Source: Myxococcales bacterium 68-20
GTDB lineage: Bacteria > Myxococcota_A > Polyangia > Polyangiales > Polyangiaceae
Direction: 5' to 3'
Length of the DNA: 64,000 nucleotides
Assembly: GCA_001899635.1 (NCBI GenBank)
Contig: MKVQ01000009.1
Coordinates: forward strand, 62,001 to 126,000
The notes under the pieces are model-generated. The model was not told where the DNA came from, made no database searches, and worked only from the letters and a program-made list of their open reading frames with translations. Position 1 is the stretch's first letter; each line of letters begins with the position of its first letter. Positions 33,058-41,990 of the stretch are shown here, piece by piece. Both the position numbers and the translations under genes were made by a program.

Positions 33058-33361
33058 CGTGCGCTACCCGACAGGGGCAGAGCGAGCGAATCAATCCATG
33101 TTGCTTCGGTCTTCGAGCACATGCCAAGCATATCGTTGGGCTGGGAGGCGCGCTGACCAGGCTCTCCACCACAGTGGTCAAGCGAGGGATCGCGCGCGAC
33201 CGGAATCGTTCTTCGTCGCTGTCCGGAGGTGCGACCCGTCGTCATGCCTGCGCAGAGGCGCGGGCGATCCACCCATCCACCACGAGCATCGTTCCCGCCC
33301 CCTCGGCGTGCGTTCACGAGCGCGTGGCGCGGATGTGCCGCGTGCGAACCTGCAGGCGGCC
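33058..33361. other. Gene-free interval of 304 bp
   Basis: Lies between the multiheme lipoprotein gene and the 3' end of the first GH16 gene. Nothing recognisable; it marks the left border of the polysaccharide cluster. Confidence 0.5.
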
Positions 33362-34408
33362 TTACCGGACGACCAGATCGATCGACGTCGTCGCGCGGCG
33401 CGCGCCGTCGGTTCCGACGAGCGTGAGCGTGTGCTCGCCGACCCCGATGTTCCTCGCAGAGAGCATGAACGGCGGGCGGGTGAGCGTCGCGATCAACGAA
33501 GAGCCTTCCCACACCTCGACACGCGCGTTGCGTTCGAAGTCGGCGAGCTCGACGGCGATCGCATCGCCGGACTCGTAACGCCGCTTCGCCTTCGCGACGC
33601 GAATCGTCGGCGCCACCGGCCATTCCTTCATCCGGTACACGCGAAACCAGTCGATCTCGAAGCTCGCTGGGAAGATCGTCGATGGGCTCGGAAGCCCGCC
33701 CCAACCGCCGACCCATGCGTTCAGAATCCAGAACATCGGCTCGTGCGGTACGCCTCGTCCGGTCGTGCGCTTGTAGGGCTTGCCGTCGATCTGCCACTCG
33801 ACGAGGTCCGGCTTCCAGATCACCGAATACGTGTGAAACTCGGTGATATCCATTCCGTTCACCGTCACGAAGTCGCGTCGGTCGTCGGCCCGGAGCGGCG
33901 GCAGGGCCCAGTGATTGACGAACCAGACCTGGCTGACGTTCTCGGCCAGGAACTCGATGTCGATCTCGGGAACGGCGTTCTCCCATGGCCGCCCCCAGAA
34001 CGCGTACCAGAGGCCAGGCGCGAACGGACAGCGGATGCGCGCCTCGATCTTGCCGTAGGTCTGGGCGAAGCGTCCGCGCGTCTCGACGTACCCAGCGGTG
34101 AACGGGAAGGCTTCGTCCTCGGGCGTCGGGATCGCGCTCACGACGAGAGAGCCGTCCGCGACGGTGACCATCTCCGGTGATCCCGAATTGAGCGTCCGCG
34201 GATGGACGAGGTCGCCCCCGAGCGCGTTCCAGATCGAAGGATCGATGGCGTCCCCCCCGAACTCGTCACTGAGGACGAGCACCCAATCCTCGCCCGATTC
34301 GTCGACCCGCAGAGGCAGCGGGTCGTCGAAGGAGCGAACGCCCTCGTCGGTCGCACACGCGGCCAGGAGTGCACAGCCAGCAATCAGGCTGCGTGTACGC
34401 GACTGCAT
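33362..34408 (-). CDS. GH16 family glycoside hydrolase lipoprotein (copy A)
   Basis: 348 residues. Lipobox CALLAACATDE at about residue 18, then a GH16 beta-jellyroll: YGKIEARIRCPFAPGLWYAFWGRPW, the active-site signature EIDIEF (two catalytic Glu), and FHTYSVIWKPDLVEWQIDGKPY. A short C-terminal beta domain ends DLVVR. GH16 enzymes cut beta-1,3/1,4-glucans, galactans or related chains. It is a paralogue of the gene at 40618 (shared FVNHWA, WKPDL-EWQ-DG, and the same C-terminal domain). Anchored on the outer membrane or periplasm, it probably trims the secreted polymer. Confidence 0.9.
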   Translation of the reverse strand: MQSRTRSLIAGCALLAACATDEGVRSFDDPLPLRVDESGEDWVLVLSDEFGGDAIDPSIWNALGGDLVHPRTLNSGSPEMVTVADGSLVVSAIPTPEDEAFPFTAGYVETRGRFAQTYGKIEARIRCPFAPGLWYAFWGRPWENAVPEIDIEFLAENVSQVWFVNHWALPPLRADDRRDFVTVNGMDITEFHTYSVIWKPDLVEWQIDGKPYKRTTGRGVPHEPMFWILNAWVGGWGGLPSPSTIFPASFEIDWFRVYRMKEWPVAPTIRVAKAKRRYESGDAIAVELADFERNARVEVWEGSSLIATLTRPPFMLSARNIGVGEHTLTLVGTDGARRATTSIDLVVR

Positions 34409-34427
34409 CCGCGAAGCCTCCGCTCGC

Positions 34428-35072
34428 TCAGTCGGCGTACGGATCCGGCGCGGGATGCGGATCGACGACGTACTTCTCGCCGACCATTCCCTTGCTGAAG
34501 TGGGTCACCTCACCGACGGCGGTGACGGCGCTGCTCGAAAGAGCGAACGTCGTCGGGATCATGTCGAACCCGTCGGCTCGGTGTCGCGACCACAGGATTG
34601 TGAGCTTCGACGTGCTGTCGAGGCCCTGAGACATCGAGATCGGAAGCGTGACCTGGAGCGGCTTGAGGAACACGGTCCCCGCCGGCTCGAAGACGAACAC
34701 GGGCGAGACCGTCTTGTACTCCGACGGCGCCGGCTCCAGCGACGACGTCACCGTGATCGTGTCGACGTCGGGCGGGAGGGCGCCGGGCGGGACATCGATC
34801 TTCGTCCCGTCGGACAGCTCGACCTGCCCGCCCTTCTCGTTGTCGATCTTCACCGACACCTTCTCACCGGTGCCTGCAGGGTTGCTCGGCGGCAGCTCCG
34901 ACGGCGCCGGCTCGTGCGAGGACGGCGTGTAGGGCTCACGGCTGGTGAGATCATCCACCGTGCATGCCGAGCCGAGAAGGCCCATGACGACGAGCGCTGC
35001 GATGCTGAATGTCTCGAGGCGCGTGCGTGCGGTGCGTGCGGCGCACGCGGTGACGCTGATCTTCTTGTTCAT
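34428..35072 (-). CDS. Hypothetical lipoprotein with ZU5-like beta domain
   Basis: 214 residues. Signal peptide with lipobox MGLLGSACTVDD (Cys near residue 37), a Pro/Ser linker, then a beta domain (GGQVELSDGTKIDVPPGALP, followed by PAGTVFLKPLQVTLPI), which resembles ZU5-type folds found in many myxobacterial lipoproteins. A C-terminal segment contains VTHFSKGMVG. Function unknown. The gene is 19 bp upstream of the first GH16 lipoprotein gene and is likely its operon partner. Confidence 0.75.
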   Translation of the reverse strand: MNKKISVTACAARTARTRLETFSIAALVVMGLLGSACTVDDLTSREPYTPSSHEPAPSELPPSNPAGTGEKVSVKIDNEKGGQVELSDGTKIDVPPGALPPDVDTITVTSSLEPAPSEYKTVSPVFVFEPAGTVFLKPLQVTLPISMSQGLDSTSKLTILWSRHRADGFDMIPTTFALSSSAVTAVGEVTHFSKGMVGEKYVVDPHPAPDPYAD

Positions 35073-35276
35073 TGTCTCTTCCCTTCGATCATGTTCGACG
35101 CTTGCCAGGCTCCTCGGACCTCCGGACTCCGCCCCGTGGCTTCGATCCGTTTCGATTCACGTTGGTCGTTCCCGCTTGTCCGTCTTCCCTTTGCCGGAAC
35201 GGCAGCGCGGCCTCGAACTTCAGCCTCGTTTGGTCGAACGCAGTAGAATGCGACGAGCGCTCTCGGAGTCGCGGAG

Positions 35277-35666
35277 TCAGGCGACCCGACGGAGGGCCGG
35301 CGAAGGCGGCGGCATCGTCGGCGGCTCCGAGCACCTGCTCGGACGCGCGAGCTCCCGGCTGCGCATCGCGACGACGCGCACGGTCGGCCTGCGCGAGATT
35401 CGATCCGATTGCTGGACGAGCGAGGGTCGGATCGTCGGCAGCCGCGACGGCGGCGGCGGGCGCCAGTCCTCGAGCGCGATCACGGGGACAGGCGGCGGTG
35501 CGGGCAGCGCCGTCGGGACGATGGGCTCGTCGTCGACCTCGACGAGGATCGTCGGGCCCGACGCGGGGCCCTCACTGTCGTGAGCGATCGCCTGCACGGC
35601 ACTCACCGGTACGGAGCTGGTCTCGATCGTAAGAGCAAAGAGGGGGTAGACGTTCGGGGCAGCCAT
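35277..35666 (-). CDS. Hypothetical protein, 129 aa
   Basis: Unrecognised. AAGGAG lies eight bases before the ATG at 35666, a good ribosome site. The N-terminal 60 residues look protein-like (MAAPNVYPLFALTIETSSVP; ILVEVDDEPIVPTALPAPPPVPVIAL) but the C-terminal half is Arg/Pro/Ser-rich. Whether it is a functional gene or a decaying frame in this disturbed region is open. Confidence 0.35.
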   Translation of the reverse strand: MAAPNVYPLFALTIETSSVPVSAVQAIAHDSEGPASGPTILVEVDDEPIVPTALPAPPPVPVIALEDWRPPPPSRLPTIRPSLVQQSDRISRRPTVRVVAMRSRELARPSRCSEPPTMPPPSPALRRVA

Positions 35667-35899
35667 TGGGCATCTCCTTCACCGCAACGCGGTCGAGGAG
35701 GACACTGCATGGACCCTGCCATCCCAACCGCAGGGCGCTTTGCGCCCGAATCGTCATGGTCGTGGCTATTTCGTCACGGGACGGACGCACGCCGTCAATT
35801 GGTTGAACAGCGCCGCTGAAGTCACCGCGCGCCGCCGGAGGCAGCGCCAAGAACCTGACGTCGCCGGCGATGCGGGCGACGCGGAGCTCGCCCCCCCCG

Positions 35900-35971
35900 T
35901 ATGACCAAGACGACGTTGCAGGTGTCCTGCGCGCGGCGCTCGAGCCCAATGTGAAGGCTGAGCTCACCGCG
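35900..35971 (-). pseudogene. Relic of a gene homologous to the secreted LamG-like protein at 48253-48954
   Basis: The minus-strand frame reads 24 codons ending DTCNVVLVI; against the intact gene (GELRRQIGVKLRARDTCNVV) it matches at 14 of 24 positions by eye, including GEL, IG, RA and DTCNVV. The frame breaks at a run of eight C (35891-35898) and no homology continues beyond. The relic lies between the hypothetical gene and the UDP-sugar dehydrogenase, mirroring the intact copy at the other end of the cluster. Confidence 0.6.
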
Positions 35972-36028
35972 GGGCGAGAGAACGACGTCGGAAGCGATGC
36001 AGCGGTGACATCGGTGAAACGGCGACGC

Positions 36029-37309
36029 TCAGAGAGACCAATAGCGAATCGCGCGGTCGATCGTGGCCGGCTTCAGGATGCTCTTCGCATCGATGACGAC
36101 ACCGCCATGGCGGACCAGCGACAGGAGCTTCTCCTGCCCCATGTCCTTGTACGCCTTGTGTCCGACCGCGATGATGAGGCCGTCGAGGTTGCGGATGTCC
36201 TCCCACTTCGTCAGCTTGATGCCATACTCGTGCATCGCCTCTCGAGAGTCGGCGTGCGGGTCGTGAATGACGGCATCGATCCCGAAGGAGCAAAGCTCCT
36301 TCATGATCTCCGGGACCTTGCTGTTGCGGAGGTCGTTCACGTCTTCCTTGAAGGTAAGGCCGAGGATCCCGACGCGAGCACGCTTCACGGGGATATCGTT
36401 CTCGATGAGGAGCTTGGTCATCTTGGTGGCGAGGAAGGGCGCCACGTTGTTGTTGATGCGGCGCCCAGCGAGGATCACCTCGGGCTGGTAGCCGACCTGC
36501 TGGGCCTTCGCGGTGAGGTAGTAGGGGTCGACTCCGATGCAGTGCCCGCCGACGAGACCTGGACGGAAGGGGAGGAAGTTCCACTTCGTCCCAGCCGCCT
36601 CGAGCACGTCGAGCGTACGGATGCCGAGGCGATCGAAGATCACCGCGAGCTCGTTCATGAGCGCGATGTTGAGATCTCGCTGAGTGTTCTCGATCACCTT
36701 CGCCGCTTCGGCGACCTTGATCGACGTCGCCTTGTGGACGCCGGCGGGAACGATGCCGCCGTACGCACCAGCGACGCGCTCGAGCGTCTCCATGTCTTCC
36801 CCCGCCACGACCTTCACCACGGTCTCGAGCGTGTGAACGGTGTCACCCGGGTTGATGCGCTCCGGCGAGTACGCCAGCTTGAAGTCGACACCGCGCTGGA
36901 GTCCGGAGACCTTCTCGAGGATCGGACCGCAGACCTCTTCGGTCGCCCCCGGATAGACCGTCGACTCGTAGCAGACGATGGCCCCGGGCTTGATGTGCTT
37001 ACCGACGAACTCGGAGGCCTTCACGAGCGGAGTCAGATCGGGGACGTTGTTCTCGTCGACCGGCGTCGGAACGGCAACGACGAACATCGTGGTGCTCGCG
37101 AGGTCTTCCGGCTCGCACGAGAACCGAAGCGAGCTCTCGAGGAGGACCCCGCTCGTCGTCTCGTTGTTGCGATCATGGCCTTTGCGCAGCTCCTCGACGC
37201 GTCCGCAGTTGGTGTCGAACCCCACCGTGTCGGGGAACTTCCGGGCGAACGCGAGCGCAACAGGCAGACCGACGTAGCCGAGGCCGATGACCGAGATCTT
37301 TTCCTTCAT
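36029..37309 (-). CDS. UDP-N-acetylhexosamine 6-dehydrogenase (TviB/WbpO type)
   Basis: 426 residues. N-terminal Rossmann ISVIGLGYVGLPVALAF, the linker helix, and the active-site segment GGHCIGVDPYYLT (catalytic Cys) are typical of the Vi-antigen/WbpO branch, which oxidises UDP-GlcNAc or UDP-GalNAc to the uronic acid. KWNFLPFRPGLVGGH and the C-terminal half support this. The ATG at 37309 follows AAGGA by seven bases; an upstream start in frame is not needed. The product would supply an acidic amino-sugar to the synthases encoded alongside. The sugar is inferred by family. Confidence 0.9.
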   Translation of the reverse strand: MKEKISVIGLGYVGLPVALAFARKFPDTVGFDTNCGRVEELRKGHDRNNETTSGVLLESSLRFSCEPEDLASTTMFVVAVPTPVDENNVPDLTPLVKASEFVGKHIKPGAIVCYESTVYPGATEEVCGPILEKVSGLQRGVDFKLAYSPERINPGDTVHTLETVVKVVAGEDMETLERVAGAYGGIVPAGVHKATSIKVAEAAKVIENTQRDLNIALMNELAVIFDRLGIRTLDVLEAAGTKWNFLPFRPGLVGGHCIGVDPYYLTAKAQQVGYQPEVILAGRRINNNVAPFLATKMTKLLIENDIPVKRARVGILGLTFKEDVNDLRNSKVPEIMKELCSFGIDAVIHDPHADSREAMHEYGIKLTKWEDIRNLDGLIIAVGHKAYKDMGQEKLLSLVRHGGVVIDAKSILKPATIDRAIRYWSL

Positions 37310-37435
37310 GACGATTCCTTGACGGCTTGAAGTGTTCGAGGAGCATCTGCGAACGAGGCCACAACGGCGTGGCCCGACCTGCTCCCCGTTGCGCACGCGC
37401 GCGGAAGCTGGAGTGCCGGAGGACGCGCGGGGCGC

Positions 37436-39373
37436 TCAGGCAGCCCGGTGGCTCGGCGGGGACTCCGCTTCGACCATCTTTCGCCTCGGGGGCAGGCTGG
37501 AGACTCTCGCACGAGCTCCGGTCTTGTTCGTGATCTCGGTCTCCGTTGCGACGACGAGAGGCTTCACGAACTGCGGAGCGGCGCGTGGCACGGCTGGTGA
37601 GACGAGATAGGCCGCGTCTCCCGAGGGGGAGCCCCACACGATCGAGCGGGCCTTCTTACCGGTGGTCCAACCTTCGAAACCGCTGGGCGTCCAGGGCGTC
37701 TCGGTCCATCCCAGCCAGAACGTTCCGAGCGGCACGTCTCCGCGCAGGAGCGAGCGCAGCGACAGCGCCAGGAAGCGACGAGCGCGGAACATGAGAGCGA
37801 TGCGTTCGCACCGCCCCTTCATCAACGTCCACTCTGGCGCGAACTTCGTCGTGTTGCCGAAGAGGAAGACGTCCTTCGTCACTCCGACGACACACCCTGC
37901 ACAGTTGATGACGATGCAGTGGAGCGATGCCAGAGGAAGGCACAAGAGCACCCGCCAGTAACGGCGGCGGTCGCGCTCGAGCGCGAGCGCCATCAGCGTG
38001 TAGAGCGAGTACGCGATCGTCTGGGCGGAATAGCCGAGCAAGAAGCCCAGCGCTGCGCGTGAGCTTCCGAGCGCGTAATACGGAAGGACGACGTAGTAGA
38101 GGCCGACGTTGAACACCGTATTGAGCAGGAGCCCAATGTGCGCGCTCACGGGCAGGCCGATCTCCCAGTGGTACCAGAAGGCGCGCCAGAACCGGCCGCC
38201 GCACTCGACACGAGAGGAGTTCCATCGCACGCGCTGCACGAAGAGGCCCTTGATCGTCGAAGGCGTGAACGTAAAGACACGCGCCTCGGGCTCGTAGTCG
38301 TGGGAGCGCTCGATGAAGTACTGGAAGAAGAAGCGCCCCAGCGCATGAAGCGGAGTCCGCGGCGCGTCGAAGCTGAGCCTTCCACCCCGCCAGCTCGCGA
38401 GGCTCGCGATGAAGGCGATGCACGTATCGTCCGACGCACCCGTGAGCGCCTCGGGGAGCGCAGGAGCGCTGCTCTCCGAGAACTTCGGAGGTGCGTGACC
38501 AATCCACCATTTCAGCCAATCCCCGATACGAAGCGTCTGCATGAAGCCCATGAAATGGGGTGCCTGCACGAGCAGGTCGGTCCACGTGCAGTAGAGCGCC
38601 CCGGGGATGCCGATCTTCGGCGAGGGCTTCCAGTTGTAGCGGGCCACGTTGGAGACGATGAACTCCCTGGCAACCTGCATGTAGATCTGGCCCTTGACCG
38701 TGAAGAAGGCTCGCCAGCCGCTCCAGACGAGGTCCGGACGAATGCAGATCTTTCCCGACACCACCCGTCGCAGATTGCCGGTGATCGGATGGGGCGTGGT
38801 GAGCCGCGCCGCGAGGAGCTCGAGCGCGTGTGGGCCGAGGGTGCCGTCTCCGTCGATGCTGAAGTAGATCTCCGGGATCCGTACATGCGCTCCGGAGGCG
38901 ACGAGCTCCTTCATGAAGGAGACGCCGGCCTCGACGGCCATCATCTTGCCCAGACGCGTGGGCGTTCCGGTCACGTAGACGTGGACGTTCTCGGGAAACG
39001 CTTGCTGTTTCAGCCACGCATCGAGGTCGGCGCGGAGCTTGGGGTGCTCCGTGACGCCGTCCACGCTCGCGATGATCACGAGCTCGCTCGGGTACTCGTT
39101 GGTCGCGCAGCTATGGACGGTCGTCGTGATGGCGTTCAGATCGTCCTTGTCGCGAAGGAGCGAAGGAATGATCACGAGCCCGGACGGGCGAGCACCGCGC
39201 TCGAGCGGCCGGAACGAGTCGCGGCGGTCCAGCGCGATGTTCGATAAGTACCGAATCAAAAGCAGAATGCGGTCGCTCTGGAAGAACGCGAAGCAGACGA
39301 AGAGGTTGAGGAGGATGGGCGCAGTGAGCTGGAACGAATCGAGAGTCCGGAAGCCCCAGAAGAGTGACTCCAT
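37436..39373 (-). CDS. Processive GT2 glycosyltransferase, polysaccharide synthase (copy A)
   Basis: 645 residues. An N-terminal membrane segment (about 10-32) precedes a GT2 catalytic domain with PSGLVIIPSLLR, VIIASVDG, the metal-binding FSIDGDG and, after a long insert, VQRVRWN (the QxxRW motif of processive synthases). Three to four C-terminal membrane helices follow (about 420-540), then a basic tail. The likely job is to polymerise a sugar from NDP donors and thread it through the inner membrane. The start ATG at 39373 lies two bases after the HlyD-like stop. Paralogous to the gene at 46341 (shared KFSES, FMGFM, DAPRTPLHAL, DVFLFGN). Confidence 0.9.
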   Translation of the reverse strand: MESLFWGFRTLDSFQLTAPILLNLFVCFAFFQSDRILLLIRYLSNIALDRRDSFRPLERGARPSGLVIIPSLLRDKDDLNAITTTVHSCATNEYPSELVIIASVDGVTEHPKLRADLDAWLKQQAFPENVHVYVTGTPTRLGKMMAVEAGVSFMKELVASGAHVRIPEIYFSIDGDGTLGPHALELLAARLTTPHPITGNLRRVVSGKICIRPDLVWSGWRAFFTVKGQIYMQVAREFIVSNVARYNWKPSPKIGIPGALYCTWTDLLVQAPHFMGFMQTLRIGDWLKWWIGHAPPKFSESSAPALPEALTGASDDTCIAFIASLASWRGGRLSFDAPRTPLHALGRFFFQYFIERSHDYEPEARVFTFTPSTIKGLFVQRVRWNSSRVECGGRFWRAFWYHWEIGLPVSAHIGLLLNTVFNVGLYYVVLPYYALGSSRAALGFLLGYSAQTIAYSLYTLMALALERDRRRYWRVLLCLPLASLHCIVINCAGCVVGVTKDVFLFGNTTKFAPEWTLMKGRCERIALMFRARRFLALSLRSLLRGDVPLGTFWLGWTETPWTPSGFEGWTTGKKARSIVWGSPSGDAAYLVSPAVPRAAPQFVKPLVVATETEITNKTGARARVSSLPPRRKMVEAESPPSHRAA

Positions 39374-39375
39374 GG

Positions 39376-40479
39376 CTACTTCGCGGAGACTCGCTCGCCG
39401 GGCTCGTAGCGCGAGGGGACCGAGGGAGAATCGTTGGCACGGATGCGCAGCGTCTTCGACTTGGCTGCGTCGCGCCTCGTCAGGTCGAGCACGGCGTACT
39501 GTCCGCGTGCCTGATTGCCCCACGGGTCCGGGAGAATGACCTCACCAGGGACGAGCTCGCTGACCTCGCCGACAGGCTTGCAGTGGAACGCGCCCCATAC
39601 GCACTCGAAGACGGTCGCACCGGGCGTCACTCCCGCGCTCTGCGTATAGGGAACGAAGGCGACGTCCATGCTTTTCTCCGCGGCGCGGAAGATCGGACGC
39701 GTCTTCAGCTGAGACTCGACCTCGTCGAGCGTCGCCAGCTTCTCCGAGAGGAGCTTCTTCTCGTGTCTTTTGGAGCGCTGCTCCGACTCGAGCTTCATGA
39801 TCTCGAGCTCGATGCGCACCATCTGTTCCTCGCGCACCATCACCTCCGGCATCATCGGACCTTCGCCGGAGATCGACTGGCGGGTGAGCATGGCGTGGTC
39901 GACCTGGAGGTTGGTCTGGAGACGTGTCCGCTCGTTCTCGAGCATCGCGAGGTGGAGCTGATTCTGCGTCTGCAACTCCTTGGTGAGCTCCGTCTTCGAG
40001 ATGAGCCCCGCCTCCAGGTTCGTCTGGCGATCCTCCACCAGGCGAGACTGCTTCTCGGCCATGTCCGCAAGGAGCGCGTGCTGGTCCTGCAACATCTTCC
40101 GCTCACGGACGCTCGCGGCGAACTGGCGCGTGCTGACGGCGCTGGTCCACGCAAGCGAGCTCGCAGGCGTACGCTGGAGCCCTTTGAGCCGCTCGATCGC
40201 CTTCTGACCCGCCGCCAGCGCCTCCTCGACCGCTTCGATCTCCGTCGCGGTGCGCGCACGCTCGACAGCGAGCTGGCTTGCGTGGAGCTTGCTCGCGAGC
40301 ACCTGATCATTGTCGGGAGAGAGGATGATCGGCGCGATGAACGAGTCCGTCGCCGCGAGGTAGCCCTGCTGGCCCACGTACCCGGTGCAGGCGACGAGCG
40401 CGCCCAGCGCCGTGAAGGCGAATAGCCGCGTACCCACCCCGCGCCGACCTGAGCTCTGCCCCTTCTCTTCGTTTCCCAT
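39376..40479 (-). CDS. HlyD-like periplasmic adaptor (copy A)
   Basis: 367 residues. One N-terminal membrane helix (about 18-40), long coiled-coil helices (about 60-250) and a C-terminal barrel-sandwich region with FVPYTQSAGVTPGATV and a conserved CVWGAFHCK pair of cysteines. It resembles HlyD/Alg44-type adaptors that join an inner-membrane synthase or transporter to an outer-membrane channel. No PilZ domain is seen. The start ATG at 40479 (MGNEEKGQ) is chosen; the longer frame is not needed. The operon continues to the synthase. Strong paralogue of the 45209 product. Confidence 0.85.
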   Translation of the reverse strand: MGNEEKGQSSGRRGVGTRLFAFTALGALVACTGYVGQQGYLAATDSFIAPIILSPDNDQVLASKLHASQLAVERARTATEIEAVEEALAAGQKAIERLKGLQRTPASSLAWTSAVSTRQFAASVRERKMLQDQHALLADMAEKQSRLVEDRQTNLEAGLISKTELTKELQTQNQLHLAMLENERTRLQTNLQVDHAMLTRQSISGEGPMMPEVMVREEQMVRIELEIMKLESEQRSKRHEKKLLSEKLATLDEVESQLKTRPIFRAAEKSMDVAFVPYTQSAGVTPGATVFECVWGAFHCKPVGEVSELVPGEVILPDPWGNQARGQYAVLDLTRRDAAKSKTLRIRANDSPSVPSRYEPGERVSAK

Positions 40480-40491
40480 GGCCGGGTGCTC

Positions 40492-40507
40492 TGCAAGCAG
40501 GGGACCA
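40492..40507 (-). promoter_or_regulatory. Possible sigma-54-like element before the HlyD-like gene A
   Basis: Minus-strand TGGTCCCCTGCTTGCA has GG-N10-GC with TTGCA at -12 but only TGG at -24. It is 14 bases from the ATG. It is the only such element found in the polysaccharide cluster, so it may be chance. Confidence 0.25.
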
Positions 40508-40617
40508 CGCGACGTCCTGAGGAAGCGCCATGACGATGACGATGCCGACAACGGGCGCGGCGCACGAGACTCACCGTCTTCGCGGAATCTCCTGCGCGGA
40601 GGGGGTGAGGTGACGGC

Positions 40618-41928
40618 ATGAGGGCTGCAGTCATCCTGAGGATGTCTGCCAATTTCGCGCGCAATCCTCGACCTGAACGCGCCGCCGTCAAGCCGCTGAC
40701 GCGAGGGAGTCGAAAACATGGCGCGCTCGCGTCGATCGCGTCGGGCGCGGTCATCACGGTCATCGCGGTGGCGTGCAGCGAGACCCCTGCCGCAACGGAA
40801 GAGTGGACCGCGAGGCCTGGCGCGCTCGACTTGCTCGCGCCGCAAGATGCCGGCGACGCCGCCGACGCACGGAGCCCAGGCGACGCAGGAGATGCCGCAC
40901 GCGTCGGCGATGGCGATGCCGATGACGCGGCGGTCGACGAGCCGCCCCTACCGCTTTGCACGCTCACCGGCCCCCCCGCAGCAACGCCGGGCGACACGCT
41001 CGTCTTCAGCGAGGAGTTCGACGGCACGGCGGTCGACCCGCTCAACTGGAACGTCCAGTCGGGGTACAGAGGACACGGGGGTATCGCCAACACCGCTTCT
41101 CCGGCGAACGCGGTCGTCAAGGACGGGACGCTGCAGATCACCACCGAGCGGGATCCGGCGAACACGCAGTACCCGTACAAATCGGGCCACATCGACTCGC
41201 TCGGAAAGTTCGCCCGCACGTACGGGAAGATCGAGTTCCGGGCGCGCTTCCCGTTCGCTGCAGGCGTCTGGTTTGCGCTGTGGGGACGGCCTTGGTCGCA
41301 GCCGTTTCCCGAGATCGACATCGAGATCATCAACCGCCCGGCCAAGACGAACCCGGAGCTCTACTTCGTCAACCATTGGGCGTCCGAGCCACTGCCCGCG
41401 AACGATCGCCGATCGTTTGCGATGCTCAATCTCCCGGACCTCAGTGAGTTCCACGTCTACACGGTGCTGTGGAAGCCAGACCTGCTCGAATGGCAGTTCG
41501 ACGGCGTCACGAAGATGCAGGCGAAGCCGCAGGGCATTCCGAACCTGCCCGTGTACTGGATCATCAACGGCTGGGTGGGCAGCTGGGTCGGCAACCCGAC
41601 CGACGCCACGCCCTTTCCGAACACGTTCGAAGTCGACTACGTCCGGGTTTACCGCATCGACGGCGTCATCGCCGATCCGCTGCTGAAGATCGTCAACCAG
41701 CGTACGAAGTACAAGCGGACGGACGCGATCCAGATCGCGGCCGCGAACTTCGACGAGGCGTGCGTCCACGTCGAGATGTACGACGGGAACACGCCGACGA
41801 GAACCACGTCGACGCGGCCGTACCAGTTCCGGCTGTCGACGCTGGGCACCGGCATGCACCACCTCACCTTCGTCGCGACGGACGGCGTGCGGAGCACGAC
41901 GTCGACGATCGACGTCCAGATCGACTGA
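40618..41928 (+). CDS. GH16 family glycoside hydrolase lipoprotein (copy B)
   Basis: 436 residues. N-terminal signal with lipobox VIAVACSETP (Cys near residue 53), an Asp/Ala-rich linker (DAGDAADARSPGDAGDAARV), then a GH16 domain: LVFSEEFDGTAVDPLNWNV, FARTYGKIEFRARFPF, signature EIDIEI with both catalytic Glu, FVNHWASEPLPANDRR. A short beta domain closes the chain. The ATG at 40618 follows a GGTGAGGTG site. First gene of a rightward operon divergent from the HlyD-like gene A, with 138 bp between. Probably acts on the polymer in the periplasm or outer leaflet. Confidence 0.9.
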   Translation: MRAAVILRMSANFARNPRPERAAVKPLTRGSRKHGALASIASGAVITVIAVACSETPAATEEWTARPGALDLLAPQDAGDAADARSPGDAGDAARVGDGDADDAAVDEPPLPLCTLTGPPAATPGDTLVFSEEFDGTAVDPLNWNVQSGYRGHGGIANTASPANAVVKDGTLQITTERDPANTQYPYKSGHIDSLGKFARTYGKIEFRARFPFAAGVWFALWGRPWSQPFPEIDIEIINRPAKTNPELYFVNHWASEPLPANDRRSFAMLNLPDLSEFHVYTVLWKPDLLEWQFDGVTKMQAKPQGIPNLPVYWIINGWVGSWVGNPTDATPFPNTFEVDYVRVYRIDGVIADPLLKIVNQRTKYKRTDAIQIAAANFDEACVHVEMYDGNTPTRTTSTRPYQFRLSTLGTGMHHLTFVATDGVRSTTSTIDVQID

Positions 41929-41990
41929 CCTCGCTCTCGTTCGACCTGGCCTCTCGCGCTCACTTCATCGACCCATTCGCACAGGTATCC

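Noticed and set aside
35572-35967. 131-codon minus-strand frame overlapping the relic
   Set aside because: Different frame from the homologous segment, crosses the C-run and has no ribosome site.
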